Shown piece by piece: positions 5,518-11,148 of a stretch of DNA of 11,148 nt. Under the pieces are notes generated by a model. It saw nothing but the letters and a program-made list of their open reading frames with translations, was not told where the DNA came from and did not search any database. The stretch lies in the NCBI GenBank assembly GCA_050249455.1, contig JBFWQM010000189.1:1-11148 (forward strand). Direction: 5' to 3'. This DNA comes from JBFWQM01 sp050249455. GTDB lineage: Bacteria; Pseudomonadota; Alphaproteobacteria; MPNO01; VGEU01. The translations under genes and the position numbers were made by a program. Each line of letters starts with the position of its first letter. Position 1 is the stretch's first letter.

Positions 5518-6866
5518 CGTTGCCCGCGAAGGGTCTGGCGCGCCGTGCCGCGGCGGCGCTGGTGGCGGTCGGCCTGGCCGCCGCCCTGGCCGGCTGCGCC
5601 GATCGGACCGTATCCGAGCGGCCCCGCACGGCGCAACCCGCCGCCGAGCCGCCGCCGCGCCTGTCCGAGGCCCCGCTCGCGCCGCCGCCCGGCGCGCCGC
5701 CCGGGATGCCGGCGAAGCCGAAGGAGACCAAGGTCGCGCTGCTGCTGCCGCTCAGCGGCAACGCGGCGGCGCTCGGCCGCTCGATGCAGAACGCCGCGCA
5801 GCTCGCTTTGTTCGACGCTGCGGACGAAACCCTCAGCCTGCGCTTCCACGACACCGGCGATACGGCGGACGGCGCGCGCGTCGCGGCGCAGCGCGCGGTG
5901 GACGACGGCGCGGCGCTGATCCTGGGGCCGGTGTTCGCGGGCTCGGTATCGGCGGTGACGCCGGTGGCGCGCGGCGCCGGGGTCAACGTGGTCGCGTTCT
6001 CCAACACCCGCTCGGTGGCCGGGCCGGGCACCTACCTGCTCGGTCTGATGCCGCGCCAGCAGGTGGTGCGCGCGGTCGCCTACGCGGCGGAGCAGGGCGC
6101 CAGGCGGTTCGCCGCGCTGGTGCCGGAGACGGCGTTCGGCCGCCAGGTCGCCGGCGACTTCCGCGACGCGGTCGCCTCCGCCGGCGGCGCCGTGGCCAAG
6201 GTGCAGTTCTATCCCGCCGACCAGCGCGACCTCGCCGACGTGCTGCGCCGGCTCACCGGCGCCACGGGGCAGCCGCCGCGCGGGCCGGTGGCGCGGCCCT
6301 ACGATCCGGTGCCCTCGGTCGCCGGCCGCGCCGCGGTCGCCGCCGCGCAGGCCGAGGCCGACGAGCCGACGCCGCCGCCCGATCCCGGCTTCGATGCGCT
6401 CTATCTGCCGGAGGCAGGCCAGCGGCTGCTGTCGATCGCGACCCTGCTGCCCTATTACAACGTCGACCCCAAGACCGTGCGCCTCCTCGGCATGGCGGCG
6501 TGGCAGGACCCGGCGCTGGGCCGCGAGCCGGCGCTGGCCGGCGGCACCTTCGCCGCGCCCGACCCGGCGCCGATCGCCGAGTTCCAGGCCCGCTACCGCG
6601 AGGCGTTCGGCGGCGCGCCCGACCCGCTCGCCTCGCTCGCCTACGACGCCACCGCGCTCGCCGCGGTACTCGCCAACCGCCTCGGCGGCCCCGACTTCTC
6701 GTCGGCCGCGCTGACCGGCCCGTCCGGCTTCGCCGGCGCCTCCGGCCTGTTCCGCCTGCTGCCGACCGGCGAGGGCGAACGCGGCCTCGCCGTGCTGGCC
6801 GTCCAGCCGACCGGCTTCGACGTGGTCGACCCGGCGCCGCAAAGCTTCGCGACGGTGGGGCAGTAG
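5505..6866 (+). CDS. LpoA/YraM-like lipoprotein, penicillin-binding protein activator family
   Basis: The 453-aa product starts at GTG 5505. It has a signal peptide ending in Leu-Ala-Gly-Cys (lipidation at Cys31), a proline-rich tether (about 38-74) and a periplasmic type-I-binding-protein fold beginning KVALLLPLSG at 76-85. Further expected segments are LILGPVF at 138-144, FSNTRSV at 165-171, VPETAFGRQVAGDF at 206-219 and SLAYDATALAA at 377-387. This is the arrangement of the C-terminal domain of gammaproteobacterial LpoA, which stimulates PBP1A; the LpoA N-terminal TPR domain is absent. A generic branched-chain amino-acid-type substrate-binding lipoprotein is the alternative, but the position divergent from rsmI and close to yraN matches E. 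coli yraM (lpoA). A Pro/Ala-rich insertion sits at about 256-295. It ends one base before the convergent gene at 6868. Confidence 0.87.
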   Translation: MAFASLPAKGLARRAAAALVAVGLAAALAGCADRTVSERPRTAQPAAEPPPRLSEAPLAPPPGAPPGMPAKPKETKVALLLPLSGNAAALGRSMQNAAQLALFDAADETLSLRFHDTGDTADGARVAAQRAVDDGAALILGPVFAGSVSAVTPVARGAGVNVVAFSNTRSVAGPGTYLLGLMPRQQVVRAVAYAAEQGARRFAALVPETAFGRQVAGDFRDAVASAGGAVAKVQFYPADQRDLADVLRRLTGATGQPPRGPVARPYDPVPSVAGRAAVAAAQAEADEPTPPPDPGFDALYLPEAGQRLLSIATLLPYYNVDPKTVRLLGMAAWQDPALGREPALAGGTFAAPDPAPIAEFQARYREAFGGAPDPLASLAYDATALAAVLANRLGGPDFSSAALTGPSGFAGASGLFRLLPTGEGERGLAVLAVQPTGFDVVDPAPQSFATVGQ

Positions 6867-6867
6867 G

Positions 6868-7554
6868 CTAGTCGTCTTTCAGGAACCGCGGATCGCCGGA
6901 GGCCCAACCGAAATAAAGCGATGGCGCTGCGGCGGCGTCTGCGCGGAGGAGGGCGTCTGGCTCCGGCTTGATGCCGAACAACGCCGCGAAAGCCACGAAA
7001 TCCTCGAACCACCGTCGTGTCGCCGAAAAGGAATGGACGATCATCGCCGCCGCCGGCGTTCCGAACCGCCTCGCCTCGATCACCGCTGATGCGGCGCGGT
7101 GCAGCAACTGATACCGGATTTGCGCCGGCGGCTCGGCCGGCAGTGCGAGTAGCTGGCAAATCTGCGCCAGCCTGACCCGCTTGCCGTCACTGGCGTCGAC
7201 CAGCCACTCGCCCAACGTCGGGCCAAACGCCTCATCGACCTTGCCTTCGATCATCAGCGCCATCACGCTGTCGCCGCAACGCACGAGCGCGAACACGTCG
7301 TTTTGGCTGTCGCGCCGACCGCCGTCGAGCGGAACCTTCCATTCGGGAAGCCCGATCAGGAGCTCAGGGCTCGTGGCGCGGATGTCTTCGTGGCTCCGGA
7401 TGGCTGCAGCGATCTCGGGGGGCAAACCATCGGCTGCGTCCCAGCAGCGCGCCAACGTCTTGGCCGAATAGCCGGCCTTCCATTGTTTCCCGGGGTCGGC
7501 GAGATGCGCCTTCCAATCTTCAGCCGATTTGGACTTAAAATATATCTTTCCCAT
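6868..7554 (-). CDS. Uncharacterised protein with PD-(D/E)XK-like motif (possible DUF6946)
   Basis: Encodes 228 aa, no signal peptide or membrane segment, probably cytosolic. The N-terminus MGKIYFKSKSAEDWKAHL and the segments SQNDVFALV (83-91), MALMIEGKVDEAFGPTLGEW (98-117) and YQLLHRAASAVIEARRFG (148-165) resemble a hypothetical family I associate, from memory, with DUF6946. Asp86 followed by Glu103-Gly-Lys105 at the end of a hydrophobic strand is compatible with a PD-(D/E)XK nuclease-like core, but no activity is shown. The start ATG 7554 is chosen over ATG 7575 because AAGGGG (7562-7567) lies seven bases upstream and the N-terminus then fits the remembered homologues. The gene is visibly AT-richer than its neighbours, notably at its 5' end, which suggests later acquisition. 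It is convergent with the LpoA-like gene, one base between stops, and divergent from the hemolysin III gene. Confidence 0.82.
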   Translation of the reverse strand: MGKIYFKSKSAEDWKAHLADPGKQWKAGYSAKTLARCWDAADGLPPEIAAAIRSHEDIRATSPELLIGLPEWKVPLDGGRRDSQNDVFALVRCGDSVMALMIEGKVDEAFGPTLGEWLVDASDGKRVRLAQICQLLALPAEPPAQIRYQLLHRAASAVIEARRFGTPAAAMIVHSFSATRRWFEDFVAFAALFGIKPEPDALLRADAAAAPSLYFGWASGDPRFLKDD

Positions 7555-7735
7555 CGCTGATCCCCTTGACCCCATTGACTCTCAGCCTGCTTCATCCGGC
7601 TAGACTACCCGAACCCGAGCAGGAAAAATCACCGGTGTTGGGCAGCAGCGGCGCGTCGACAGCTTTCCTGCTAGGAAGGTCGCGCGAGGTTGGCGGGAAC
7701 GGCCGCCGGCTGGCAGGCGGGGGTGCCGGGCGAGA
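7555..7735. other. Divergent intergenic region with a 9-bp inverted repeat
   Basis: This gap should hold the promoters of the unknown gene (leftward) and the hemolysin III gene (rightward). AGCAGGAAA (7618-7626) and TTTCCTGCT (7664-7672) form a perfect 9-bp inverted repeat separated by 37 nt, and CACCGGTG (7630-7637) is an 8-bp palindrome between them. TTGACT (7575-7580) and TAGACT (7601-7606) resemble promoter hexamers, but the spacing of 20 bp is too long, so I do not call a promoter. No gene is supported here. Confidence 0.4.
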
Positions 7736-8380
7736 GTGACGCAGCGGGCGGAACTCCTCGATACCGTGATCCAGGTGGCGGCGGCGGCGCTGGGCGCCGT
7801 CGGGCTCGTTTGGCTGGTCGGCCGCGTCGCGACGGGCGACGCCGGGGCGGTCGCCGCGGTCGCGGTGTACGGCGCCGCGCTGGTCGCGACCTACACGATC
7901 TCGGCGATCTACCACGGCACGGAGTTCGGGCGGACGCGCCCGGTGGTGCGCGCGCTGGACCACTGCGCGATCTTCGTCCTGATCGCGGCGACGCACACGC
8001 CGTTCGCGGTGATGGCGCTGTGGGACCGCCTCGGCTGGCTGATGCTGGCGGCCGCGTGGGCGGTGGCGCTGATCGGCGTGGCGCTGCGGCTCTACTGGAT
8101 CCGGCCGACCTCGCGGCTCGCCTCGCCGGTCTATCTTGCGCTCGGCTGGTTCGGGCTCGGCTGGGCCGCGCCGCTGATCGACACGATCGGCATCGCCGCG
8201 CTCGGCCTCGTGGTCGCCGGCGGCATCGCCTATGTCGCCGGCCTCGCGCTCTTCCTCGGCTGGCGGTCGCCCTACGCCAAGCCGGCGTGGCACGCCTTCG
8301 TCGTCGCCGGCAGCGCGCTGCAGTTCGCCGCCGTGGCGCTCTACGTGCTGCCGCACCACGCCGCGGCGGCGCGGCCGTAA
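7736..8380 (+). CDS. Hemolysin III / PAQR family membrane protein
   Basis: The 214-aa product is almost entirely membrane-embedded, with about seven hydrophobic segments. Family signatures are SAIYHGTE (residues 56-63, the S-xxx-H pair Ser56/His60), the DHCAIFVLIAATHTPF segment at 75-90 (Asp75) and WHAFVVAGSALQF (185-197, His186). The family (HlyIII/TrhA, distantly related to adiponectin receptors) is named for haemolysis seen with the Bacillus protein; in most bacteria its role is membrane homeostasis or unknown, so the name should not be read as a toxin call. Where bacterial members often have a His about ten residues after His186, Gln196 is found. The start is GTG at 7736 with only a weak purine-rich upstream; no better in-frame start fits. 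The ligase-like gene follows after 52 bp. Confidence 0.9.
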   Translation: MTQRAELLDTVIQVAAAALGAVGLVWLVGRVATGDAGAVAAVAVYGAALVATYTISAIYHGTEFGRTRPVVRALDHCAIFVLIAATHTPFAVMALWDRLGWLMLAAAWAVALIGVALRLYWIRPTSRLASPVYLALGWFGLGWAAPLIDTIGIAALGLVVAGGIAYVAGLALFLGWRSPYAKPAWHAFVVAGSALQFAAVALYVLPHHAAAARP

Positions 8381-8392
8381 TTTCGCCATCGG

Positions 8393-8414
8393 CCTGCCGT
8401 TCGCTGACGGCAGG
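8393..8414. terminator. Intergenic hairpin between hemolysin III and ligase genes
   Basis: CCTGCCGT (8393-8400) pairs with ACGGCAGG (8407-8414) around a 6-nt loop. It lies 13 bp past the hemolysin III stop and 18 bp before the next ATG. No T-run follows, so it is a weak or factor-dependent terminator at best, or a hairpin in a shared transcript that affects the downstream gene. Confidence 0.3.
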
Positions 8415-8432
8415 GCTGATCGGGGGGACGGG

Positions 8433-9824
8433 ATGCATGCGGCCGACGACGCTTCGCCGATGCCTGCCAACGCGGCGGATGGCCTCGCCTTCCCGGCGGT
8501 GCCCGGGCCGCGGGCGGCGGCGCTGCTCGCCATCCTCTGGCAGCTCGACCGCACCCAGTGGTGGGCGCCGGCGCGGCTGGCGGCGATGCAGCGGGCGCAG
8601 CTCCACGCGCTGCTGCGCCACGCCGTCGAACAGGTGCCGCATTACCGGCGCGACCCCTACGCGCGCCTCGCCGGCGCCGATGCGCTCTCCGAGGACGGCT
8701 GGCGTGCGCTGCCGATCCTGACCCGCGAGGACGTGCAGGCCGCCGGCGAGGCGCTGGACGCCGAGACGATGCCGGAGAGCCACGGCGGCTGGGACGTCGT
8801 CCACACCTCGGGCTCGACCGGGCGGCCGGTGCGCGCCGCGCGCTCCGACCTGTGGGGCCTGTTCTGGAGCGCGTTCACCCTGCGCGACCACTTGTGGCAC
8901 CGGCGCGATTTCGCCGGCACCCTGGCCGGCATCCGCGAGACGGCGCCGGACAAGGCGCTCTATCCCGCCGGGTCCCGCGCCGACGGCTGGGGCCGGTCCA
9001 GCGCGCCGGTGTTCCGCACCGGCCCCTATGTCGGGCTCAACCTGGCGACGCCGGTCGACGAGATGGCGGAATGGCTGGAGCGCACGGCGCCCGACTATCT
9101 CCTGACGCATCCCAGCATCGCCGCGCGTCTCGCCCGCCATTGCCGCGCGACCGGGCGCGCGCTGCCGCGGCTGCGCCAGGTGCTGACCATCGCGGAGGCG
9201 GTGCCGGCCGACCTGCGCGCGCTGGTGCAGGCGGTGTGGGGGGCGAAGCTGGTCGATCTCTACAGCACGCGCGAGACCGGCTATCTCGCGCTGCAGTGCC
9301 CCGACCATCCGCACTACCACGTCCAGTCCGAAGGCGTGCGGGTGGAGGTGCTGGACGACGACGGCACGCCGTGCTCGCCCGGCGCGGTCGGTCGCGTCGT
9401 CGTCACGCCGCTGCACAACTACAAGACCGTCTTCCTGCGCTACGACGTCGGCGACCTGGCGGAGGTCGGCCCGCCGTGCCCGTGCGGCCGCGGGCTGCCG
9501 GTGATCGCGCGCATCCTCGGCCGCCGCCAGTCCATGCTGCGCCGGCCCGGCGGCGACGCGCTGTGGTCGCTGCTGTCGTCGTCGGACATCGACCGGCTCA
9601 CCGCGTGCGCGCCGGTGCGCCGCTATCAGGTCGCCCAGGTTGCCGCCGACCGTCTCGTGCTGCGGGTGGAGACGCCGGCGCCGCTGACCCTCGAACAGGA
9701 ATCGGCGCTGCTGGCCTGGATGCGGGCCAGGTTCCCGCCGCCGTTCGCCTGCGCGGTGGAGCGCCGGGCCGAGCTGCCGGCCGGCGCGGGCGGCAAGTTC
9801 GCCGACGTGGTCCGGGAGGACTGA
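8433..9824 (+). CDS. Phenylacetate-CoA ligase-like adenylate-forming enzyme (PaaK/CapK-type)
   Basis: A 463-aa member of the ANL superfamily, which activates a carboxylate as an acyl-AMP and usually transfers it to CoA. The phosphate-binding loop HTSGSTG is at residues 124-130, the A5-type motif YSTRETG at 277-283, the RYDVGD motif at 336-341 and a hinge-like GRRQ at 363-366; GGK at 453-455 is at the place of the catalytic C-terminal lysine. CPCGRGLPVI (349-358) is the cysteine-containing segment typical of the PaaK/CapK branch. Overall length is close to PaaK (about 430 aa). The substrate is not readable: no paa pathway genes lie nearby, so phenylacetate is not supported. ATG 8433 is preceded by a G-rich GGGGGGACGGG. 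The gene may be co-transcribed with the hemolysin III gene. Confidence 0.88.
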   Translation: MHAADDASPMPANAADGLAFPAVPGPRAAALLAILWQLDRTQWWAPARLAAMQRAQLHALLRHAVEQVPHYRRDPYARLAGADALSEDGWRALPILTREDVQAAGEALDAETMPESHGGWDVVHTSGSTGRPVRAARSDLWGLFWSAFTLRDHLWHRRDFAGTLAGIRETAPDKALYPAGSRADGWGRSSAPVFRTGPYVGLNLATPVDEMAEWLERTAPDYLLTHPSIAARLARHCRATGRALPRLRQVLTIAEAVPADLRALVQAVWGAKLVDLYSTRETGYLALQCPDHPHYHVQSEGVRVEVLDDDGTPCSPGAVGRVVVTPLHNYKTVFLRYDVGDLAEVGPPCPCGRGLPVIARILGRRQSMLRRPGGDALWSLLSSSDIDRLTACAPVRRYQVAQVAADRLVLRVETPAPLTLEQESALLAWMRARFPPPFACAVERRAELPAGAGGKFADVVRED

Positions 9825-9844
9825 CCGGCGGCTGGCGCCGCCGG
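9825..9844. terminator. GC-rich hairpin between convergent genes
   Basis: CCGGCGGC (9825-9832) and GCCGCCGG (9837-9844) form a perfect 8-bp stem with a TGGC loop, starting at the base after the ligase-like stop and ending 13 bp before the stop of the convergent small-protein gene. Its position suggests a bidirectional terminator, but neither side has a T-run. Confidence 0.45.
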
Positions 9845-9857
9845 CCGTCCGTATCCG

Positions 9858-10166
9858 TCAGTACCAGACCTTGCCGTCGTGGCGGCGCTCGCGGTCGCGG
9901 CGGCCCTCGCCGCCTTCCGCGCCCTCGCCGCCCTCGGCCCCCTCGCCGCCGCGGCGGACCGCGCGGGGGTGGCCGTAGTCGACCCAGTACGGCGCGGCCT
10001 GCATCACCGCCCCCCGCGGCATCACCGCGACGTGGCCGCCGAGGCCGCCTTCGCCGCCCCGGACGATCACCTGCACCTCGTGCGCCGCGGCGCCGCTCGC
10101 CGCCGCCGGAACCGCCAGCACGCCCAGCAGCGCCGCGCCGATCAACTTGTCCTTCGCACCCACCAT
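9858..10166 (-). CDS. Small secreted protein with Gly/Glu-rich repeats
   Basis: Encodes 102 aa. Residues 1-28 look like a Sec signal peptide (Lys5/Lys7, hydrophobic 8-20, small residues before His29). The mature protein starts HEVQVIVRGGEGG, has a short middle part with VMPRG (48-52) and YWVDYGHPRAVRR (60-72), then the repeat GGEGAEGGEGAEGGEG (73-88) and a basic tail ending DGKVWY. The repeat is a six-residue unit, nearly three copies, at 9903-9950. GGGAG six bases upstream supports the ATG at 10166. I recognise no family; the signal peptide, good ribosome binding site and convergent terminator-like hairpin argue that the gene is real. It diverges from the amine oxidase gene across 140 bp, so the two may share control. 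Confidence 0.68.
   Translation of the reverse strand: MVGAKDKLIGAALLGVLAVPAAASGAAAHEVQVIVRGGEGGLGGHVAVMPRGAVMQAAPYWVDYGHPRAVRRGGEGAEGGEGAEGGEGRRDRERRHDGKVWY
9903..9950 (-). repeat. In-frame tandem repeat of a six-residue unit
   Basis: Within the small secreted protein, the 18-bp unit encoding Gly-Gly-Glu-Gly-Ala-Glu occurs twice and is followed by a partial third copy (Gly-Gly-Glu-Gly). Copies differ at some third codon positions, so it is not a recent perfect duplication. Confidence 0.7.
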
Positions 10167-10197
10167 CTTCCGCTCCCATGGCCGCTGCGGGCGTTCC

Positions 10198-10225
10198 CAA
10201 CCGGCAACATTGGGGCGGCCGGTTG
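10198..10225. promoter_or_regulatory. Inverted repeat in a divergent intergenic region
   Basis: CAACCGGC (10198-10205) and GCCGGTTG (10218-10225) are perfect 8-bp inverted copies separated by 12 nt, inside the 140-bp gap between the small secreted protein and the amine oxidase. Centre-to-centre spacing of 20 bp would suit a dimeric regulator on two helical turns. A short hairpin is the alternative. No regulator gene is in the window. Confidence 0.3.
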
Positions 10226-10306
10226 TGGCCCAACTGTGGCGTGCGGCGCCGCCTGCGGTTCGGCGCTATGCTCGGCGCCGACAAGTTCCATCGGGGGGAA
10301 CCGGGC

Positions 10307-11148
10307 ATGACAACCATTACACGACGCCGTCTGCTCAACGGCATGGCGGCGCTCGGCGGCGCCGGCGCGGCGTACGAGACGCTGGCGGCGTGGGACTTCT
10401 TCCGTCCCGCGCCGGCGCAGGCGGCCGAGCTCGCGCTGCCGGCCGGCTCGGGCGCGGGAAAGTCGGTGCTGGTGCTCGGCGCCGGCGTGGCGGGGATGTG
10501 CGCGGCGTTCGAGCTCGACCGCGCCGGCTACGACGTGACGGTGATCGAGCCCGACCGGCGCATCGGCGGCCGCAGCCTCACCCTGAGGCGCGGCGACGCC
10601 TACCGCGAGGTCGGCGCGCAGCCGGTGCAGGAATGCCGCTTCGACGACGGGCTGTGGCTGAACGCGGGGCCGGGGCGCATCCCGCACCACCACGTCACCT
10701 TGATCGGCTACTGCCGCCGGCTCGGCGTCGCGCTGCAGCCCTACGTGTTCGCCAGCCGCGCCAACCTGGTGCATTCGGGCAAGCTCGGCAACGCCGGGCG
10801 CACCGTCGCGATGCGGCGCATGGTCTATGACCTGCAGGGCCACGTCGCGGAGCTGCTCGACAAGTGCATCGCCAAGGGCGCGATCGACCTGCCGGTGACC
10901 GGCACCGACCTCGAGAAGCTGCGCGACATGCTGGCGGGGTTCGGCGACCTGACCCGCGACGGGTCTGCGAGCGCGCGCACCTATTCCTACCGCAACCAGT
11001 CGGGCCGCGCCGGCTTCGACCCGCCGCCCGGCACCGCGGCGGAGCGCGGCAAGCCGCTGACCCCGCTGGCGCTGGAGGAGATATTGCGGTCGGAGGCGTG
11101 GGACGACTGGCTGATGCGCGACGCCGACTATTTCTGGCAGACCTCGCT
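10307..11148 (+). CDS. Tat-exported flavin monoamine oxidase-like protein (5' part)
   Basis: The first 280 residues of a larger FAD-dependent oxidoreductase, cut by the window end. A twin-arginine signal (TRRRLL at 5-10, hydrophobic 13-28, cleavage-like AQA at 37-39) implies export folded with its cofactor. The FAD-binding Rossmann motif VLVLGAGVAGMCAAFE is at 54-69 with acidic Glu81 ending the second strand, followed by the GGR motif (87-89). NAGPGRIPHHH (119-129) is typical of the flavin amine oxidase / L-amino-acid oxidase group, which oxidises amines or amino acids to imines and hydrogen peroxide. The substrate cannot be inferred. The ATG at 10307 follows GGGGGGAA at six bases, and TATGCT (10267-10272) upstream could be a -10, without a clear -35. 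The C-terminal substrate domain is not visible, so intactness is unknown. Confidence 0.9.
   Translation, partial: MTTITRRRLLNGMAALGGAGAAYETLAAWDFFRPAPAQAAELALPAGSGAGKSVLVLGAGVAGMCAAFELDRAGYDVTVIEPDRRIGGRSLTLRRGDAYREVGAQPVQECRFDDGLWLNAGPGRIPHHHVTLIGYCRRLGVALQPYVFASRANLVHSGKLGNAGRTVAMRRMVYDLQGHVAELLDKCIAKGAIDLPVTGTDLEKLRDMLAGFGDLTRDGSASARTYSYRNQSGRAGFDPPPGTAAERGKPLTPLALEEILRSEAWDDWLMRDADYFWQTS

Noticed and set aside
5346..6842. 498-aa open frame on -
   Set aside because: Antisense to the LpoA-like gene; Arg/Gly/Ala-rich composition with no recognisable domain or signal, while the opposite strand has clear homology features.
5489..6871. 460-aa open frame on + in a second frame of the LpoA-like gene
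   Set aside because: Extreme Arg/Ala/Gly composition and no signal peptide or fold; it is a frame shadow of 5505-6866.
7555..7575. Longer start (ATG 7575) for the AT-richer unknown gene
   Set aside because: AAGGGG is well placed for ATG 7554 but would lie inside the coding sequence if 7575 were used, and the extra seven residues look unlike the rest of the protein.
7736..8380. Reading the hemolysin III gene as a virulence haemolysin
   Set aside because: The family name reflects one Bacillus observation; the protein is a polytopic PAQR-type membrane protein with no toxin or export context here.
7671..9416. 581-aa open frame on -
   Set aside because: Antisense to the hemolysin III and ligase-like genes, both of which have family motifs; the product is Arg/Pro/Ala-rich noise.
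10142..10843. Antisense frame on - containing a CxxCH haem-binding-like motif (CNGCH)
   Set aside because: The motif comes from reading the reverse complement of the amine oxidase start region (about 10307-10321). The rest of the frame is low-complexity shadow, so it is not a cytochrome c gene.
1..11148. CRISPR array, IS transposase, prophage, toxin-antitoxin or secretion-system genes
   Set aside because: I saw no regularly spaced direct repeats, no transposase or integrase motifs and no such gene pairs on either strand; the only repeats are the palindromic elements and the in-gene Gly/Glu repeat.

Overview
The window looks like chromosomal DNA from a very GC-rich (roughly 70-75 % by eye) alphaproteobacterium, plausibly of a Rhodospirillales-like lineage. 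The evidence is the gene order rsmI-yraN-BON lipoprotein-gshB with a divergent LpoA-like gene, and an intergenic palindromic repeat of a type I recall from Rhizobiales and Rhodospirillales genomes. This assignment is inference from gene content; no rRNA or tRNA gene is present to confirm it.

Left part (1-1760): a tiny lipoprotein-like ORF on + faces an MFS transporter gene on -. Between them lies a ~103-bp palindromic repeat whose two CTAG ends supply the stop codons of both genes. Upstream of the MFS gene is a second, different element, a 97-bp nested palindrome that resembles a MITE.

Central part (1755-6866): a tight minus-strand operon runs rsmI -> yraN -> dual-BON lipoprotein -> SirB1/transglutaminase-like TPR protein -> gshB. 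It is joined by 4-nt stop/start overlaps (ATGA for rsmI/yraN, GTGA for BON/SirB1). Divergent from rsmI, with 5' ends that overlap by 13 bp, is a proline-rich periplasmic lipoprotein of the LpoA/YraM (penicillin-binding protein activator) class. The set rsmI, LpoA-like, yraN and BON protein matches the content of the E. coli yraL-yraM(lpoA)-yraN-diaA-yraP(dolP) locus. The theme is ribosome fine-tuning, envelope/peptidoglycan maintenance and glutathione synthesis.

Right part (6867-11148): genes look more accessory. An AT-richer gene of unknown function, with a PD-(D/E)XK-like motif, ends one base from the LpoA-like gene. A hemolysin III/PAQR-type membrane protein and a phenylacetate-CoA-ligase-like adenylating enzyme follow on +. 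Then come a convergent small secreted protein with Gly/Glu repeats and, divergent from it, the 5' part of a Tat-exported flavin amine oxidase cut off by the window end.

I see no CRISPR array, IS transposase, prophage, toxin-antitoxin pair or recognisable defence island. Most of the window is ordinary core genome. The items most worth a second look are the two palindromic elements, the unknown PD-(D/E)XK-like gene and the overlapping divergent start of rsmI and the LpoA-like gene. Many long overlapping reading frames are GC-driven shadows and are not listed.
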